Shown here piece by piece: positions 1 to 8,776 of a stretch of DNA of 34,658 nucleotides. The translations under genes and the position numbers were made by a program. The stretch is from a virus: positions 1-34,658 of IMG/VR virus record IMGVR_UViG_3300025000_001225. One strand, 5' to 3'. Position 1 is the first letter of the stretch. Every line of letters begins with the position of its first letter. The notes under the pieces are model-generated. The model ran no database searches. It saw only the letters and a program-made list of their open reading frames with translations, and was not told the origin of the DNA.

Positions 1-2
1 AC

Positions 3-239
3 GGCATACTGACAGAAAAGTTTGTAGAGGGTAACTATAAAATCGAAGAACATACTATGCAGGGCGGCACTAAAAAAGCTCCAATTGTGGCCACCTTGGA
101 AACTCTAAGAAAAGACATATTGGCATACTCTGATCGCCTTTGTCTGAACCCCAAATCTCTGGAAACTGTAACCGCTGATACCGGAAAAAATAAATCAAAA
201 CTGGCATCGGTACTAAGTGAGCTCAGCAAAGAAGTATAA
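3..239 (+). CDS. terS: Terminase small subunit, P27-like, 5' truncated by window edge
   Basis: The reading frame is open from base 3 and stops at 239, so only the C-terminal ~78 residues are seen. They include [19 protein letters not shown] and a Lys-rich tail, as in the last helices of P27-type small terminases. Small terminase recognises phage DNA and loads it onto the large subunit. The large-terminase GTG at 217 lies inside this gene's 3' end, so the two are translationally coupled. The family call rests mainly on position before terL and on the tail pattern. The DNA-binding N-terminus is outside the window. Confidence 0.75.
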   Translation, partial: GILTEKFVEGNYKIEEHTMQGGTKKAPIVATLETLRKDILAYSDRLCLNPKSLETVTADTGKNKSKLASVLSELSKEV

Positions 240-1980
240 AAACTTTGATATTGTTATGGAGTATGCCAATAGCATTATTGAAGAAAGAAAAATAGCATGT
301 AAAGAATTAATTCAAGGATGTCAAAGGTTTTTAGGTGATCTAAATAATCCTGTATATGAATTCAAGCCTAAAGATGCTGAATTTGTAATTGGAATAATTG
401 AAAAAATATTTGTTCACCAAAAAGGTGAGGATATGCAAGGTTACCCATTACGAGGTAAGCCTTTTTTATTGGAACCATGGCAAAAATTTGTTGTCTATAA
501 TTTACTAGGATTCTTTCATAAAGGTACTATCCTAAGAAAGTATAAAGAAGCGTTTTTAATGCTTGCTCGAAAAAACGGTAAAACTCCGTTTATGAGTGCC
601 TTGGCTTTGGGTTTGGGATTACTTGAAAGAAAATCAGGGGCAGAAATAGTTGTTGTCGGTGCTTTACTTAAACAAGCACTTCAAGGTTTTAATTTTCTTC
701 TTTATAACCTACAACAAATGGGAGAAGAAAAAAACTTCCGTATTTTGGACAATAACCAAGAACACAGTATTAGTGGTGAATTGGGCGATGGTTATATACG
801 TATTGAAACTATTGCCGGTAACAGTGACCGCATGGACAGCTTAAATACACTTATTCAAATTTTGGACGAATTGCATTTATATAAAAATGCAAGCCAATAC
901 AACACCATTAAAGAATCTGGAAAAGCTTATAGGAATAGTCTATGTATTGGGATAACTACGGCTGGTGATGATATGACCAGCTTTTGTTATCAGCGTTTGC
1001 AATATTGTCAAAAAATTGTAAATGGAACTATAAAAGATGATCAGTTGTTTGCTTTTATCGCTAAAGCTGATGAAGACGAAAACGGGGAAGTAGATTATAC
1101 TAATCCAATTGAACACGAAAAGGCTAATCCAAACTATAATGTTTCTGTGTCTGCTCAAGAGTTAATGAATGATGCTCTTCAAGCACAAAATGACCCACAG
1201 CAAAGAAAATCATTTTTAGCAAAATCATTAAACAAGTATACTGCAGCCATGAAAGCTTATTTCAATATCGATGTATTTAAAAATTCTGATCGTAAATATA
1301 GTTGGACCTTAGAGGAACTAGCTAAGCTTCCAATTGTCTGGTATGGTGGAGGCGACTTATCCAAGATGCACGATTTGACTGCTTCCGCTTTACATGGTAC
1401 ATTGCACGGGTTTAAGGCACCTTGGAAAAATAATGAATCAATTAATGTGGACATTGCAATAACTCACGCATGGTTCCCGATTGTGGCAGCGCACAGAAAA
1501 GCCGATGAGGATAATATACCGCTGTTTGGTTGGAAAGATGACGGTTGGTTAACAATGTGTAACACTCCTACAGTTAATTACAGCGATATTATTAACTGGT
1601 TTGTGAGGATGAAAAAGCTTGGTTTTAAAATTAAAGAGGTTGGATTTGATAAAAAGTTTGGTAGAGAATTTTTTCTAGGCATGAAAAGCCAGGGTTTTAG
1701 GATAGTTGACCAACCACAATATCATTACAAAAAATCAGAAGGATTTAGGCGTATTGAAAAAGCAGCAAACGACGGGAACTTTTATTATTTACATTCCCAA
1801 GCATATGAGTATTGCGTACAAAACGTTCTAGGTATTGAGAAAACCGATGATATGATCCAGTACGAAAAGGTTATGCCGAACCTAAGAATTGATATTTTTG
1901 ACGCTGATGTATTTGCGGTTGTAAGAATGCTTGAAAACCTTGAAAAAAGTCAAAAGGCTAAAGGCTGGCTGGATGATTAA
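217..1980 (+). CDS. terL: Terminase large subunit (ATPase and nuclease)
   Basis: 587 residues, a normal length for phage large terminases. It is the motor that pumps DNA into the prohead and cuts it. The Walker A-like motif ARKNGKT is at about residues 116-122 and the Walker B with catalytic Glu is ILDEL at about 215-219 (D217, E218). The C-terminal RNase H-like nuclease has candidate acidic residues D380 (GGGDLS), D478 (VGFDKK) and D562/D564 (IFDADVF). The GTG start at 217 overlaps the small-subunit gene by 23 bases. The first part of the gene is AT-rich compared with the tail genes. Family identity is very likely. Confidence 0.96.
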   Translation: MSSAKKYKNFDIVMEYANSIIEERKIACKELIQGCQRFLGDLNNPVYEFKPKDAEFVIGIIEKIFVHQKGEDMQGYPLRGKPFLLEPWQKFVVYNLLGFFHKGTILRKYKEAFLMLARKNGKTPFMSALALGLGLLERKSGAEIVVVGALLKQALQGFNFLLYNLQQMGEEKNFRILDNNQEHSISGELGDGYIRIETIAGNSDRMDSLNTLIQILDELHLYKNASQYNTIKESGKAYRNSLCIGITTAGDDMTSFCYQRLQYCQKIVNGTIKDDQLFAFIAKADEDENGEVDYTNPIEHEKANPNYNVSVSAQELMNDALQAQNDPQQRKSFLAKSLNKYTAAMKAYFNIDVFKNSDRKYSWTLEELAKLPIVWYGGGDLSKMHDLTASALHGTLHGFKAPWKNNESINVDIAITHAWFPIVAAHRKADEDNIPLFGWKDDGWLTMCNTPTVNYSDIINWFVRMKKLGFKIKEVGFDKKFGREFFLGMKSQGFRIVDQPQYHYKKSEGFRRIEKAANDGNFYYLHSQAYEYCVQNVLGIEKTDDMIQYEKVMPNLRIDIFDADVFAVVRMLENLEKSQKAKGWLDD

Positions 1981-2029
1981 AATAATAAATTCGAGAACTC
2001 CCCTGTCAGATATCTAAGGAGGTATCTTG

Positions 2030-3217
2030 ATGACTAAAAAACGTAACAAACATACAAGAGCACCAACACTAGCACCAGCACAGAAAAGGACAACCTCTTG
2101 GTTATGCTCTGTTGATGCCTATAATGTTTTAACTACTGGCCAATACACAAGGTTAGCTGATTGTCCAGAGGTTAGAATGTGCGCCCATGTTTACGCTGAT
2201 CTGATAAGCAGTATGACATTATATCTGATGCAGAATACAGCCCAGGGCGATGTAAGGGTAAAGAATGAACTATCCCGCAAACTGGATATTGAACCTAACC
2301 GATTAATGAACCGGAAAGCGTTTATATATAACCTGGTATGGACTTTGTTATTGCCGGGCAATGGCAATCAGGTTACATATCCGCGGTACTCTGGTGAATA
2401 CCTGGATAATCTTGAACCGCTTAAGCCGTCCCAGGTAAGCTTTGTTGATACGGCAGACGGGTATTTAATTCTCTATGGTGGAAAGACATTTAATCCAGAT
2501 GAAGTTTTACACTTTGTTATCAACCCGGATCCTGAGCGTCCCTGGGTAGGGACTGGCTTTAGGGCAGTCCTAAAAGATGTGTTAAAGGGACTTAAGCAGG
2601 CTGGTACAACAAAGCAAGCCCTCATGGAAAGCCCGGCACCGTCGATTATTGTTAAGGTAGATGGCTTAACTGAGGAATTTGCAAGTGTTGAAGGCAGAAC
2701 GAAGTTGTCGAAGCAGTACTTTGATGCTAGTGAAAATGGTATGCCGTGGTTTATCCCTGCAGATGCTTTTGACGTTACATCAGTAAAACCTCTGACACTT
2801 AACGATCTGGCACTTGCTAAAAACCTGGAGATTGATAAAAGGGTGGTAGCCGGGATATTCGGTGTACCTCCTTTTTTAGTTGGTGTTGGTGATTTTAAAG
2901 CCGATGAATACAATAATTTTATTGGTTCGCGTATTATGTCTGTTGCTAAAAACATTGAGCAGGAAATGACCCGCAAGACTTTGTATTCTCCCGATCTGTA
3001 TTGGCGGTTTAATCCAAGGAGTCTCTATTCCTACAGCCTGACCGATATTATTGATGCTGGTTCTGCTATGGTTGACCGCATGGCAATGCGCCGTAATGAA
3101 TGGCGAGATTGGATTGGCATGGCACCGGATAGTGAAATGGATGAGTTGCTTGCACTTGAAAATTATGTACCAGCTAATATGTTGGGGCAGCAAAGCAAAC
3201 TGAACGGAGGCAAATAA
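2030..3217 (+). CDS. Phage portal protein, HK97 family
   Basis: About 395 residues. The portal forms the dodecameric ring at one capsid vertex through which DNA enters and leaves, and to which the tail docks. HK97-type portal signatures include the N-terminal 'ADLISSMTLYL' region, 'LLLPGNGNQVTYP', 'VLHFVINPDPERPWVGTGF' and the C-terminal 'WRDWIGMAP' segment. A TTG at 2027 is in frame directly before the ATG at 2030. I chose the ATG because AAGGAGG (2016-2022) sits 7 bases before it but only 4 before the TTG. It follows terL by about 50 bases and precedes the protease and capsid, the usual order. Confidence 0.94.
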   Translation: MTKKRNKHTRAPTLAPAQKRTTSWLCSVDAYNVLTTGQYTRLADCPEVRMCAHVYADLISSMTLYLMQNTAQGDVRVKNELSRKLDIEPNRLMNRKAFIYNLVWTLLLPGNGNQVTYPRYSGEYLDNLEPLKPSQVSFVDTADGYLILYGGKTFNPDEVLHFVINPDPERPWVGTGFRAVLKDVLKGLKQAGTTKQALMESPAPSIIVKVDGLTEEFASVEGRTKLSKQYFDASENGMPWFIPADAFDVTSVKPLTLNDLALAKNLEIDKRVVAGIFGVPPFLVGVGDFKADEYNNFIGSRIMSVAKNIEQEMTRKTLYSPDLYWRFNPRSLYSYSLTDIIDAGSAMVDRMAMRRNEWRDWIGMAPDSEMDELLALENYVPANMLGQQSKLNGGK

Positions 3218-3221
3218 GGCG

Positions 3222-3452
3222 ATGGAATTGGAAAAAATGAGCGAATTAGAATTTGTCATAAAGACAGCGATAAAAACCAAACAAAGCCTTGACTTACTTA
3301 TTAAAATGCCAGGGTTTGAATCTCCTGAAATGATTGTTAACCCAGCCGAAAACTTAGAAAAGAAACTTGAGTATTACAAGAACGCCTATGACGATAATCT
3401 TGAGCATAAGAATGCCAAAGGTATCAAGATTATTGGCTATACGTTTTGTTAA
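3222..3452 (+). CDS. Small phage protein of unknown function
   Basis: 76 residues, rich in Lys and Glu and probably helical ('ENLEKKLEYYKNAYDD'). The ATG at 3222 is preceded by GGAGGC at the end of the portal gene, so it is in the same operon with a 4-base gap. I recognise no family. Its place between portal and protease suggests a small head-assembly or accessory protein, but nothing in the sequence shows a function. Confidence 0.7.
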   Translation: MELEKMSELEFVIKTAIKTKQSLDLLIKMPGFESPEMIVNPAENLEKKLEYYKNAYDDNLEHKNAKGIKIIGYTFC

Positions 3453-3472
3453 AGAAAAATTCCTGAACGGGG

Positions 3473-3793
3473 GTGGTGAAAATAACTGACGAAGTAAAGA
3501 GAATGGATGTTAAGGAATTTAGAGAAATGGGACTGCTCGTAGAGTTGAACAGAACATTTCTTCACCCACTAGGGCTGGCCTTGGAAGTAGTTGTAGATGA
3601 TGACGGAACTGAAAAGCTAGGAGGCATATGGGATTATAGAGATGATCCGGAGGGTATCGTTTACGGTAATCCTTTGCCTGTTGATAAAGTCAATAAGGCC
3701 AGGGAATTCATTAAACAAAAGCATAGACAGAGAGCTAAGGTGTTGGGCTTTGTCTACCAGGAAGTGGGTGGTGAAAAATTAACAGAAACATAA
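3473..3793 (+). CDS. Conserved-looking phage protein of unknown function
   Basis: 106 residues, soluble, with no membrane segment or clear catalytic motif. Notable stretches are 'LHPLGLALEVVVDDDGTEK', 'GGIWDYRDDPEGIVYG' and a basic helix near the C-terminus. Two tandem GTG codons (3473 and 3476) follow GAACGGGG, and either could be the start. The 3' end overlaps the open frame of the prohead protease by about 15 bases, so the two genes look coupled. It could be a small head-region accessory protein. No function can be assigned from sequence alone. Confidence 0.72.
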   Translation: MVKITDEVKRMDVKEFREMGLLVELNRTFLHPLGLALEVVVDDDGTEKLGGIWDYRDDPEGIVYGNPLPVDKVNKAREFIKQKHRQRAKVLGFVYQEVGGEKLTET

Positions 3794-4353
3794 GGCAGGC
3801 CCGGAGCCTACCAACGCAATTCCGTGCAGCCGAAAATGACGGAGATAGATTCATTGAAGGATACTTCGCCGTATTTGGTGGAGTGTATGAGCTTTGGCCT
3901 GGAGCAACAGAAAGTATAGACCCGACAGCTTTTGACGGTGCCCTGTCTGATGATATCAGGGCATTGATTGATCATGAAACAAGGCTGGTGCTGGGAAGAA
4001 ATAAGGCCGGTACCTTGGAGCTTAAAATTGATGCTAGGGGGCTTTGGGGCAGGGTAAAAATTAACCCCTCCGATCAGGATGCTATGAACCTTTACGCAAG
4101 GGTTGAGCGCGGCGACGTTGACCAGTGCAGCTTTGGTTTTGACATTATTAAAGAGGATACAGACTGGCGCGAGGACGGCAGCGTACACTGGACAATCGAA
4201 AAAGTCAAGCTCTATGAGGTATCCGTGGTAACCTTCCCGGCCTATGAAGACACTTCCGTAGCTGCAAGAAAAAAAGATTTTGAACAAGTTAAAGCCCGTC
4301 AAGCGCAAGCATGGCGGGAAAGTATGAAAGCGAGGTTAAAAAAATGGCATTAA
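3778..4353 (+). CDS. Prohead protease (HK97 type), likely non-ATG start
   Basis: Serine protease that cleaves the scaffolding domain of the capsid during head maturation. Family features are 'FIEGYFAVFGGVYELWPGA' near the N-terminus, the 'LIDHET' His (D-H motif), 'KVKLYEVSVVTFPAY' and the C-terminal acidic/basic tail. The first conventional start in frame is the GTG at 3883, but the family-like segment 'RQARSLPTQFRAAENDG' and the IEGYFAVF motif lie upstream of it. The frame is open back to a TGA at 3772, and the only plausible starts there are ATT 3778 or ATA 3790. ATT 3778 follows GGTGGTGAAAA. I used 3778. The product is certain in family, the start is not. The gene overlaps the capsid gene by 10 bases. 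Confidence 0.85.
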   Translation: MNRNIRQARSLPTQFRAAENDGDRFIEGYFAVFGGVYELWPGATESIDPTAFDGALSDDIRALIDHETRLVLGRNKAGTLELKIDARGLWGRVKINPSDQDAMNLYARVERGDVDQCSFGFDIIKEDTDWREDGSVHWTIEKVKLYEVSVVTFPAYEDTSVAARKKDFEQVKARQAQAWRESMKARLKKWH

Positions 4354-6020
4354 AGCAATTAATTCTGAGTAAGCGCATTGCCGGACTAAAAAATCAGCTA
4401 GAAGAACTTCGAAAAAAAGACGCTGAGTTCGGCACCAGGACAGCAGAATTACAAAAACGTGAAGCAGAACTCGAAGCTGCTGTAAACGAAATCACAGACG
4501 AGACACCGGAGGCTGACCGAACTATTGTTGATGAGTCTGTTGCAGCTTTTGAAACCGACCAGCAAACACTTGAAGCTGACCAGTTAGCTAACGATGAAGC
4601 TAAGAAAAAATTGGAAGAAGAAATCCAAACCTTGCAAAAGGAACTGGATGAAATAGATAGCAGGGCAAAAACTCCTCCACCGGCGACACCTCCGAAAACG
4701 GAACAAAGAAAGGATGAGCAACACATGAGCAATCGTATGAAATTTTTAGGTGCTCTTACCCCGGAGCAGCGCAGCGCATTCATTGAACGTGATGACGTTA
4801 AGGACTTCTTAGTTAGAGTCCGCGACTTTAAAGGACAGCAGAGGGCTATTACAGGAGCAGAGTTAACTATCCCCGAGGTAGTGTTGGATTTACTTAGGGA
4901 CAACCTGCACCGCTACAGTAAATTAATCACCAGAGTAAACTTAAAGCCGGTACCTGGTAAAGCCCGTCAAAATGTAGCTGGTACAATCCCAGAAGCTATC
5001 TGGACAGAAACAGTTGGCAGTTTGAATGAATTAGCTTTGCTATTTAACCAGGTTGAGGTGGATGGCTATAAAATTGGTGGATTTGTTCCTGTTCCAAATT
5101 CAACTATGGAGGATAGCGATCTTAATCTTGCAAATGAAATTTTAGATGTACTTGGTCAGGCAATCGGTTATGCGATTGATAAGGCTATCTTGTTTGGTAC
5201 TGGTGCCAAAATGCCTGTTGGTACTGCTACCCGCTTGGCTCAGACCTCACAGCCAGCTTATTGGGGAACACATGCTCCCGCCTGGACTGACCTGCACAGC
5301 ACTAATATACAAAAAATCGACCCGTCCAACATGACTGCCGCAGAATTTTTTGCAGCTCTAACGCTGAAGCTATTTATTGCCAAACCAAATTACAGCAACG
5401 GCGAGAGATGGTGGGTAATGAACAGTAATACCTACGCTGTTATCCTATCAAAGAGTATTACCTTTAACGCCGCTGGTGCTCTTGTTGCTACAGCAAACAA
5501 AACTATGCCCATTATTGGCGGTGATGTAGTTATCCTTGAATTTATGGCCGACAATGACATTATTGGTGGCTATGGCTCGCTTTATCTGCTGGCAGAACGT
5601 GCAGGAAGTCAACTTGCATCATCCGATCAAGTAAAATTTATTGAGGACCAGACTGTATTTAAAGGCACGGCCCGTTATGATGGTATGCCGGTTGTTGGTG
5701 AGGGTTTTGTTATGGTTAATATTGCTAACACTGCACCGACAACTACCGTAGCCTTTGCGTCGGATATTGCCAATACAGTAGCAACTCCTAGAGCATTGCC
5801 GATTGCAGGTTCCTACACCGGAGCGCAGAGCGTTGCTTTGACTTGTGCAACTGTTGGAGCCACTATCTACTATACCGTTGACGGCAGTACCCCGGACGCT
5901 ACTAAGACTGCTTATAATGGACCGATTGCTGTAGCTGCAACTGCAACCATTAAAGCAATTGCAATTAAAGCCGGTCTGACCAATTCAGCTGTTCTGAGTG
6001 CGGCTTATACTATCAGTTAG
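4344..6020 (+). CDS. HK97-type major capsid protein with N-terminal delta domain and C-terminal CHB_HEX-like domain
   Basis: About 558 residues. Residues 1 to about 115 are a charged coiled coil (delta/scaffold domain) ending in a Pro-Thr-rich linker, presumably removed by the protease encoded just upstream. The HK97 fold follows, roughly residues 130-450, with 'GTIPEAIWTETVGSLNELAL' and 'LNLANEILDVLGQAIGYAID'. The last ~95 residues (about 465-558) are an added Ig-like domain with 'GATIYYTVDGSTPD' and 'ATATIKAIAIKAG', the pattern of chitobiase/hexosaminidase C-terminal domains. An in-frame ATG at 4311 exists. I chose 4344 (MALKQL) because it matches the usual N-terminus and has GAGG upstream. 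The extra domain would sit on the capsid surface. Confidence 0.93.
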   Translation: MALKQLILSKRIAGLKNQLEELRKKDAEFGTRTAELQKREAELEAAVNEITDETPEADRTIVDESVAAFETDQQTLEADQLANDEAKKKLEEEIQTLQKELDEIDSRAKTPPPATPPKTEQRKDEQHMSNRMKFLGALTPEQRSAFIERDDVKDFLVRVRDFKGQQRAITGAELTIPEVVLDLLRDNLHRYSKLITRVNLKPVPGKARQNVAGTIPEAIWTETVGSLNELALLFNQVEVDGYKIGGFVPVPNSTMEDSDLNLANEILDVLGQAIGYAIDKAILFGTGAKMPVGTATRLAQTSQPAYWGTHAPAWTDLHSTNIQKIDPSNMTAAEFFAALTLKLFIAKPNYSNGERWWVMNSNTYAVILSKSITFNAAGALVATANKTMPIIGGDVVILEFMADNDIIGGYGSLYLLAERAGSQLASSDQVKFIEDQTVFKGTARYDGMPVVGEGFVMVNIANTAPTTTVAFASDIANTVATPRALPIAGSYTGAQSVALTCATVGATIYYTVDGSTPDATKTAYNGPIAVAATATIKAIAIKAGLTNSAVLSAAYTIS

Positions 6021-6031
6021 GATGTGAACAG

Positions 6032-6286
6032 ATGAAGGCGACAGTTAAAATTTACTTTGTCGGTTTTGATCGGGAGTTCAAGCCAGGTGAAACTGTTGAT
6101 CTTCCGTTGGATAAGATTGAGCAACTTAATAGCGCTGGGTTGGGGACCATCCTTGAGGTTGATGAGGTTGATGAGTGGCCTAAGCAAGTTGGCGGCGGAT
6201 ACTACGAATTGTCTAATGGTGAAAAAGTAAGAGGTAAAGACGTAGCTATTGCAGCTCAAGCCGAAATCGAGGCATCTGGCAGTTAG
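6032..6286 (+). CDS. Small head-region protein, unknown function
   Basis: 84 residues, acidic. It starts 'MKATVKIYFVGFDREFKPGE' and has repeated Val-Asp-Glu in 'LEVDEVDEW'. It is 11 bases after the capsid stop, with AGGATG before the ATG, so it belongs to the head operon. Small beta-rich proteins here are often head-completion or decoration proteins, but I do not recognise this one. It has no Cys and no membrane helix. Confidence 0.7.
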   Translation: MKATVKIYFVGFDREFKPGETVDLPLDKIEQLNSAGLGTILEVDEVDEWPKQVGGGYYELSNGEKVRGKDVAIAAQAEIEASGS

Positions 6287-6299
6287 GGGGGGGTGAGAT

Positions 6300-6728
6300 A
6301 TGGATACCGCTACGGTAACGTCCCTTGTTAAAGAGAGACTGGGAATAAAAACAGCGGCAAGAGACACATACCTGACTGCCATATCCGACGGCGTGATAAA
6401 AGAACTGGAGGATGAAAAAGGGTTGGTCCTGGATGGGGCTAACTCCTATCATCTTCTTTTTGTTGTTGATTACGCTACATGGCGGTACCAGAGCCGGGAT
6501 AAAGATACAGGTATGCCGAGGCACCTGCAGTATCGGCTACATAGCCTATATATCCATGTTGGATCTTCTAGGCTCAGGGTAGATGCTATTAAAATAGTAA
6601 CGGTATTGCCTGATATACCTGTTGCTTATACGGTATATGTCCTACCTGACAGTAGTAAACAAATGTATATTGATGGAGTATGGGCATTGGTTAGCCTGGT
6701 TGACGGTACATGGGTGGTGGTAGTATGA
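6300..6728 (+). CDS. Head-tail connector / adaptor-like protein
   Basis: 142 residues. The N-terminal helical part ('LVKERLGIKTAARDTYLTAI', 'GVIKELEDEKGL', 'DYATWRYQSRDK') looks like HK97 gp6/SPP1 gp15 adaptors that ring the portal. The C-terminal half is beta-rich ('IKIVTVLPDIPVAYTVYVL'), longer than a minimal adaptor. GGGGGG-type RBS lies just before the ATG at 6300. The next gene starts inside its 3' end. Assignment is by position, size and the DYATWRYQ-type helix rather than by a catalytic motif. Confidence 0.65.
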   Translation: MDTATVTSLVKERLGIKTAARDTYLTAISDGVIKELEDEKGLVLDGANSYHLLFVVDYATWRYQSRDKDTGMPRHLQYRLHSLYIHVGSSRLRVDAIKIVTVLPDIPVAYTVYVLPDSSKQMYIDGVWALVSLVDGTWVVVV

Positions 6729-7030
6729 CATATGACAACGAATTAACTCTTATTAGCCAGACCTACACAGAGGATGAAATAGGCAATCAGATACCAGCAG
6801 AGACGGAGACCGTTGTACTGTGCGGGGTAAAATCCATTGGCCGTACTGAGTTTTATAACGCTGCTGCAACTGGATTACGTCCTGAGGTTATTTTTGTTGT
6901 CCATGGGTATGAGTATAACGGAGAGCAGAAAGTAATTTTTGAAGGTGTTGGCTACGAGGTTATGCGTTCATATGCAATAGATTTTGAGGAAACAGAGATT
7001 ACCTGTCAGAAAATGATTGGGGTGGTGTAA
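6725..7030 (+). CDS. Head-tail joining / head closure protein
   Basis: About 101 residues, 'MTYDNELTLISQTYTEDEIG' to 'ITCQKMIGVV'. The pattern of an N-terminal beta strand, 'DEIGNQIPAETETVVLCGVKS', and the 'EFYNAAATGLRPEVIFVVH' strand pair is typical of the short head-closure proteins (SPP1 gp16-like/Phage_H_T_join). An in-frame ATG at 6710 exists. I chose 6725 because GGTGGTGG sits just upstream. It overlaps the preceding gene by 4 bases and the next ATG overlaps its stop codon (TAATG). Confidence 0.75.
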   Translation: MTYDNELTLISQTYTEDEIGNQIPAETETVVLCGVKSIGRTEFYNAAATGLRPEVIFVVHGYEYNGEQKVIFEGVGYEVMRSYAIDFEETEITCQKMIGVV

Positions 7031-7779
7031 TGGCTGAATTTAATTTTGAGCTTAACAGCGCATTGGGTGGCTTTAGGACAGCGGCCCGTTATGACACAGA
7101 CGCAGAAAAATGGCTGACCGATTCGGCTATGTGGGTTAAGAATACAGTCGGGATATATGTGCCTGTTAGCGATACGGACCCCATACCTAGTAAATCAATA
7201 GGAGTAGTCACGGTTGCTATTGACATTGGTACCGCAACTGGCGGCAGCAAAACAACCATCGTAGATACTACACAGAACTTTGAAGCAAACATGCTTGCCG
7301 GTGATATCGTGCGGGTAAACGTCGGCGGCATAGATTACTACCGTACTGTTGCCAGCAATACAGCGGACACGATAACTATATCTACCCTGCCTGGTGCTCC
7401 TGCAAGTGCCATTCTTGGTAATCCAGGCGTGGAGGAAGTTACCGTAACCTGTGTGACTGATGGTATCGGAGGCAATGAATACACGGCCGAGATTATAGAA
7501 GCACCTGGGACAGACGATAATCTGAGCGCTTCGCTGACAGGACTTGTTTTGACGGTATACCTCGGAAAGACTGGCGGCGTACTTGATAACGCAAAAAATA
7601 CTGCTACAGCAGTAGCAGAAGCAATCGACCAAATACCGGAATTTATAGCGACAATGACAGGCTCCGGTGGTGTGATGCCGGTAACGGTTGAATCAGTAGA
7701 ATTTACCGGGGGCGTTGCTGTTGTAACGGTTACGGCAGGATCGAAATATGAAATAAAATGGAATACAGTCCATGGCTGA
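7030..7779 (+). CDS. Decoration- or neck-like phage structural protein
   Basis: 249 residues, strongly beta-rich with many Thr/Val/Gly. The N-terminal ~50 residues ('AARYDTDAEKWLTDSAMW', 'VGIYVPVSDTDPIPSK') resemble the N-terminus of the tail-tip protein at 15831-16682 ('TAVYDANIAQWM', 'SGIWVPLQLN'). The middle has 'ADTITISTLPGAP', and the C-terminal half has 'GIGGNEYTAEIIEAPG' and 'VTVESVEFTGGVAVVTVTAG', repeated Ig-like strands. Such an insertion between head closure and the gp10-like protein is unusual. It may be a head- or neck-bound decoration or fibre protein. No enzyme motif is visible. Confidence 0.7.
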   Translation: MAEFNFELNSALGGFRTAARYDTDAEKWLTDSAMWVKNTVGIYVPVSDTDPIPSKSIGVVTVAIDIGTATGGSKTTIVDTTQNFEANMLAGDIVRVNVGGIDYYRTVASNTADTITISTLPGAPASAILGNPGVEEVTVTCVTDGIGGNEYTAEIIEAPGTDDNLSASLTGLVLTVYLGKTGGVLDNAKNTATAVAEAIDQIPEFIATMTGSGGVMPVTVESVEFTGGVAVVTVTAGSKYEIKWNTVHG

Positions 7780-8152
7780 TATTAATATAGATGATTTTGC
7801 CCGTGAAATGACCGATATGATCCGTGAGTATACCGAAGATGTCAGCGCTGCCATAGATGCCGAGGTTGATAATACAGCAATAAAGGTACTAAAAGAGGTC
7901 AAACGCTTGGCCCGCAAACGCTCCGGAGAATATGCCCGAACGTTCGTAATAACAAACAAATCCCTTCCAGGTAACCGGAAATACGTTGTCTGGAATAAAA
8001 AGCACTATCGCCGGGTGCATTTGTTGGAATATGGCCATGCAAAGGTTGGAGGCGGCAGGGTTAGGGCATACCCACACCTTGACCCGGCACATCGAAGGTA
8101 TGGACTGACCATGCCGGACAGGATTAAGCGAATTATTGAGAATGGAGGGTAA
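7772..8152 (+). CDS. HK97 gp10-like tail completion protein
   Basis: 126 residues. The N-terminal acidic helix is followed by 'KRLARKRSGEYARTFVI', 'YVVWNKKHYRRVHLLEYGHA' and 'HLDPAHRRYGLTMPDRIKRI'. This Lys/Arg-rich stretch, LLEYGH motif and HxDPA segment are the hallmark of the HK97 gp10 family, which completes the tail end that joins the head. It overlaps the previous gene by 8 bases, as is typical of coupled morphogenesis genes. Confidence 0.88.
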   Translation: MADINIDDFAREMTDMIREYTEDVSAAIDAEVDNTAIKVLKEVKRLARKRSGEYARTFVITNKSLPGNRKYVVWNKKHYRRVHLLEYGHAKVGGGRVRAYPHLDPAHRRYGLTMPDRIKRIIENGG

Positions 8153-8154
8153 GT

Positions 8155-8466
8155 ATGTTTTGGCGTAAATTTTTCAAGAAGAAACCAAAGAACAATACCA
8201 ACTCTTTGGCTATTGATTTGCAAATAAAGTCGTGTAGAGATTGTGGCAAGCACAATAAAGGTGTTGAGATATATGACCTTTTTAACTGGGAAACTGTTTT
8301 TAAGGCAATTGGCTATGACAAAAAAACTGAGGAGATTTTAGTTTCCGAAGATCAGCTTATGCGGATTATTCAAATGGTTAACCCGGCACAAAGGGTAAGA
8401 AAAATTAAGCTTATTAGTCAGGATGAATTGATAAACAGGAAGTGTGGCAAGCATGACGCAAGCTGA
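8155..8466 (+). CDS. Small basic protein with Cys pair, unknown function
   Basis: 103 residues. It has a basic N-terminus 'MFWRKFFKKKPKNNTN', a CRDC motif at about residues 28-31 and a further Cys near the C-terminus (RKCGKHD). The rest is a mixed alpha/beta region with many Lys and Ile. It sits two bases after the gp10-like gene and overlaps the next gene. Its AT-rich, Lys-rich composition differs from the neighbouring Thr/Ala-rich structural genes and hints at a later insertion into the head-tail operon. No family recognised. Confidence 0.65.
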   Translation: MFWRKFFKKKPKNNTNSLAIDLQIKSCRDCGKHNKGVEIYDLFNWETVFKAIGYDKKTEEILVSEDQLMRIIQMVNPAQRVRKIKLISQDELINRKCGKHDAS

Positions 8467-8773
8467 GTTATTCGCGGCACTAAAAACGCTTGGTCTGCCG
8501 ATTGCCTATGGTAGTTTTATAACGGTACAACTGCCCCCATTCATAACGTACCAATTCGCCAGCAACGATGATCTGTTTGCTGACAATAAAAACGCTATCG
8601 CCGCTGATAATTTTCAGATTGAGTTATACACCGCGACAAAGGACTTGGCCCGTGAAAAGCTACTGCAGGACAAGCTAAAATCCCTAAATCTACCGTATTC
8701 TAAGCTTGAAACCTGGATTGATGAGGAAAAAATGTATCAAATTTTGTACGAAATACAAATTACAGGAGGCTAG
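8453..8773 (+). CDS. Tail completion / minor tail protein
   Basis: 106 residues from the ATG at 8453 (GTG 8444 is an in-frame alternative). The sequence pattern 'LKTLGLPIAYGSF', 'PPFITYQFASNDDLFADNK', 'NFQIELYTATKD' and 'YSKLETWIDEEKMYQILYEI' is that of the tail terminator/gp11-like proteins that cap the tail tube in Firmicutes siphophages. It lies just before the major tail protein, the expected place. The overlap with the upstream Cys-pair gene suggests coupled translation. Confidence 0.78.
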   Translation: MTQAELFAALKTLGLPIAYGSFITVQLPPFITYQFASNDDLFADNKNAIAADNFQIELYTATKDLAREKLLQDKLKSLNLPYSKLETWIDEEKMYQILYEIQITGG

Positions 8774-8776
8774 AAA

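Noticed and set aside
3473-3800. Possible frameshift fusion of the 106-residue protein with the prohead protease
   Set aside because: The -1 overlap near GAAAAAT does not give a proper X-XXY-YYZ site, because slipping would place a stop codon in the P site.
2473-4908. Long minus-strand open frames opposite the portal, protease and capsid genes
   Set aside because: They have no RBS, low-complexity or shadow composition, and lie opposite well-supported forward genes.
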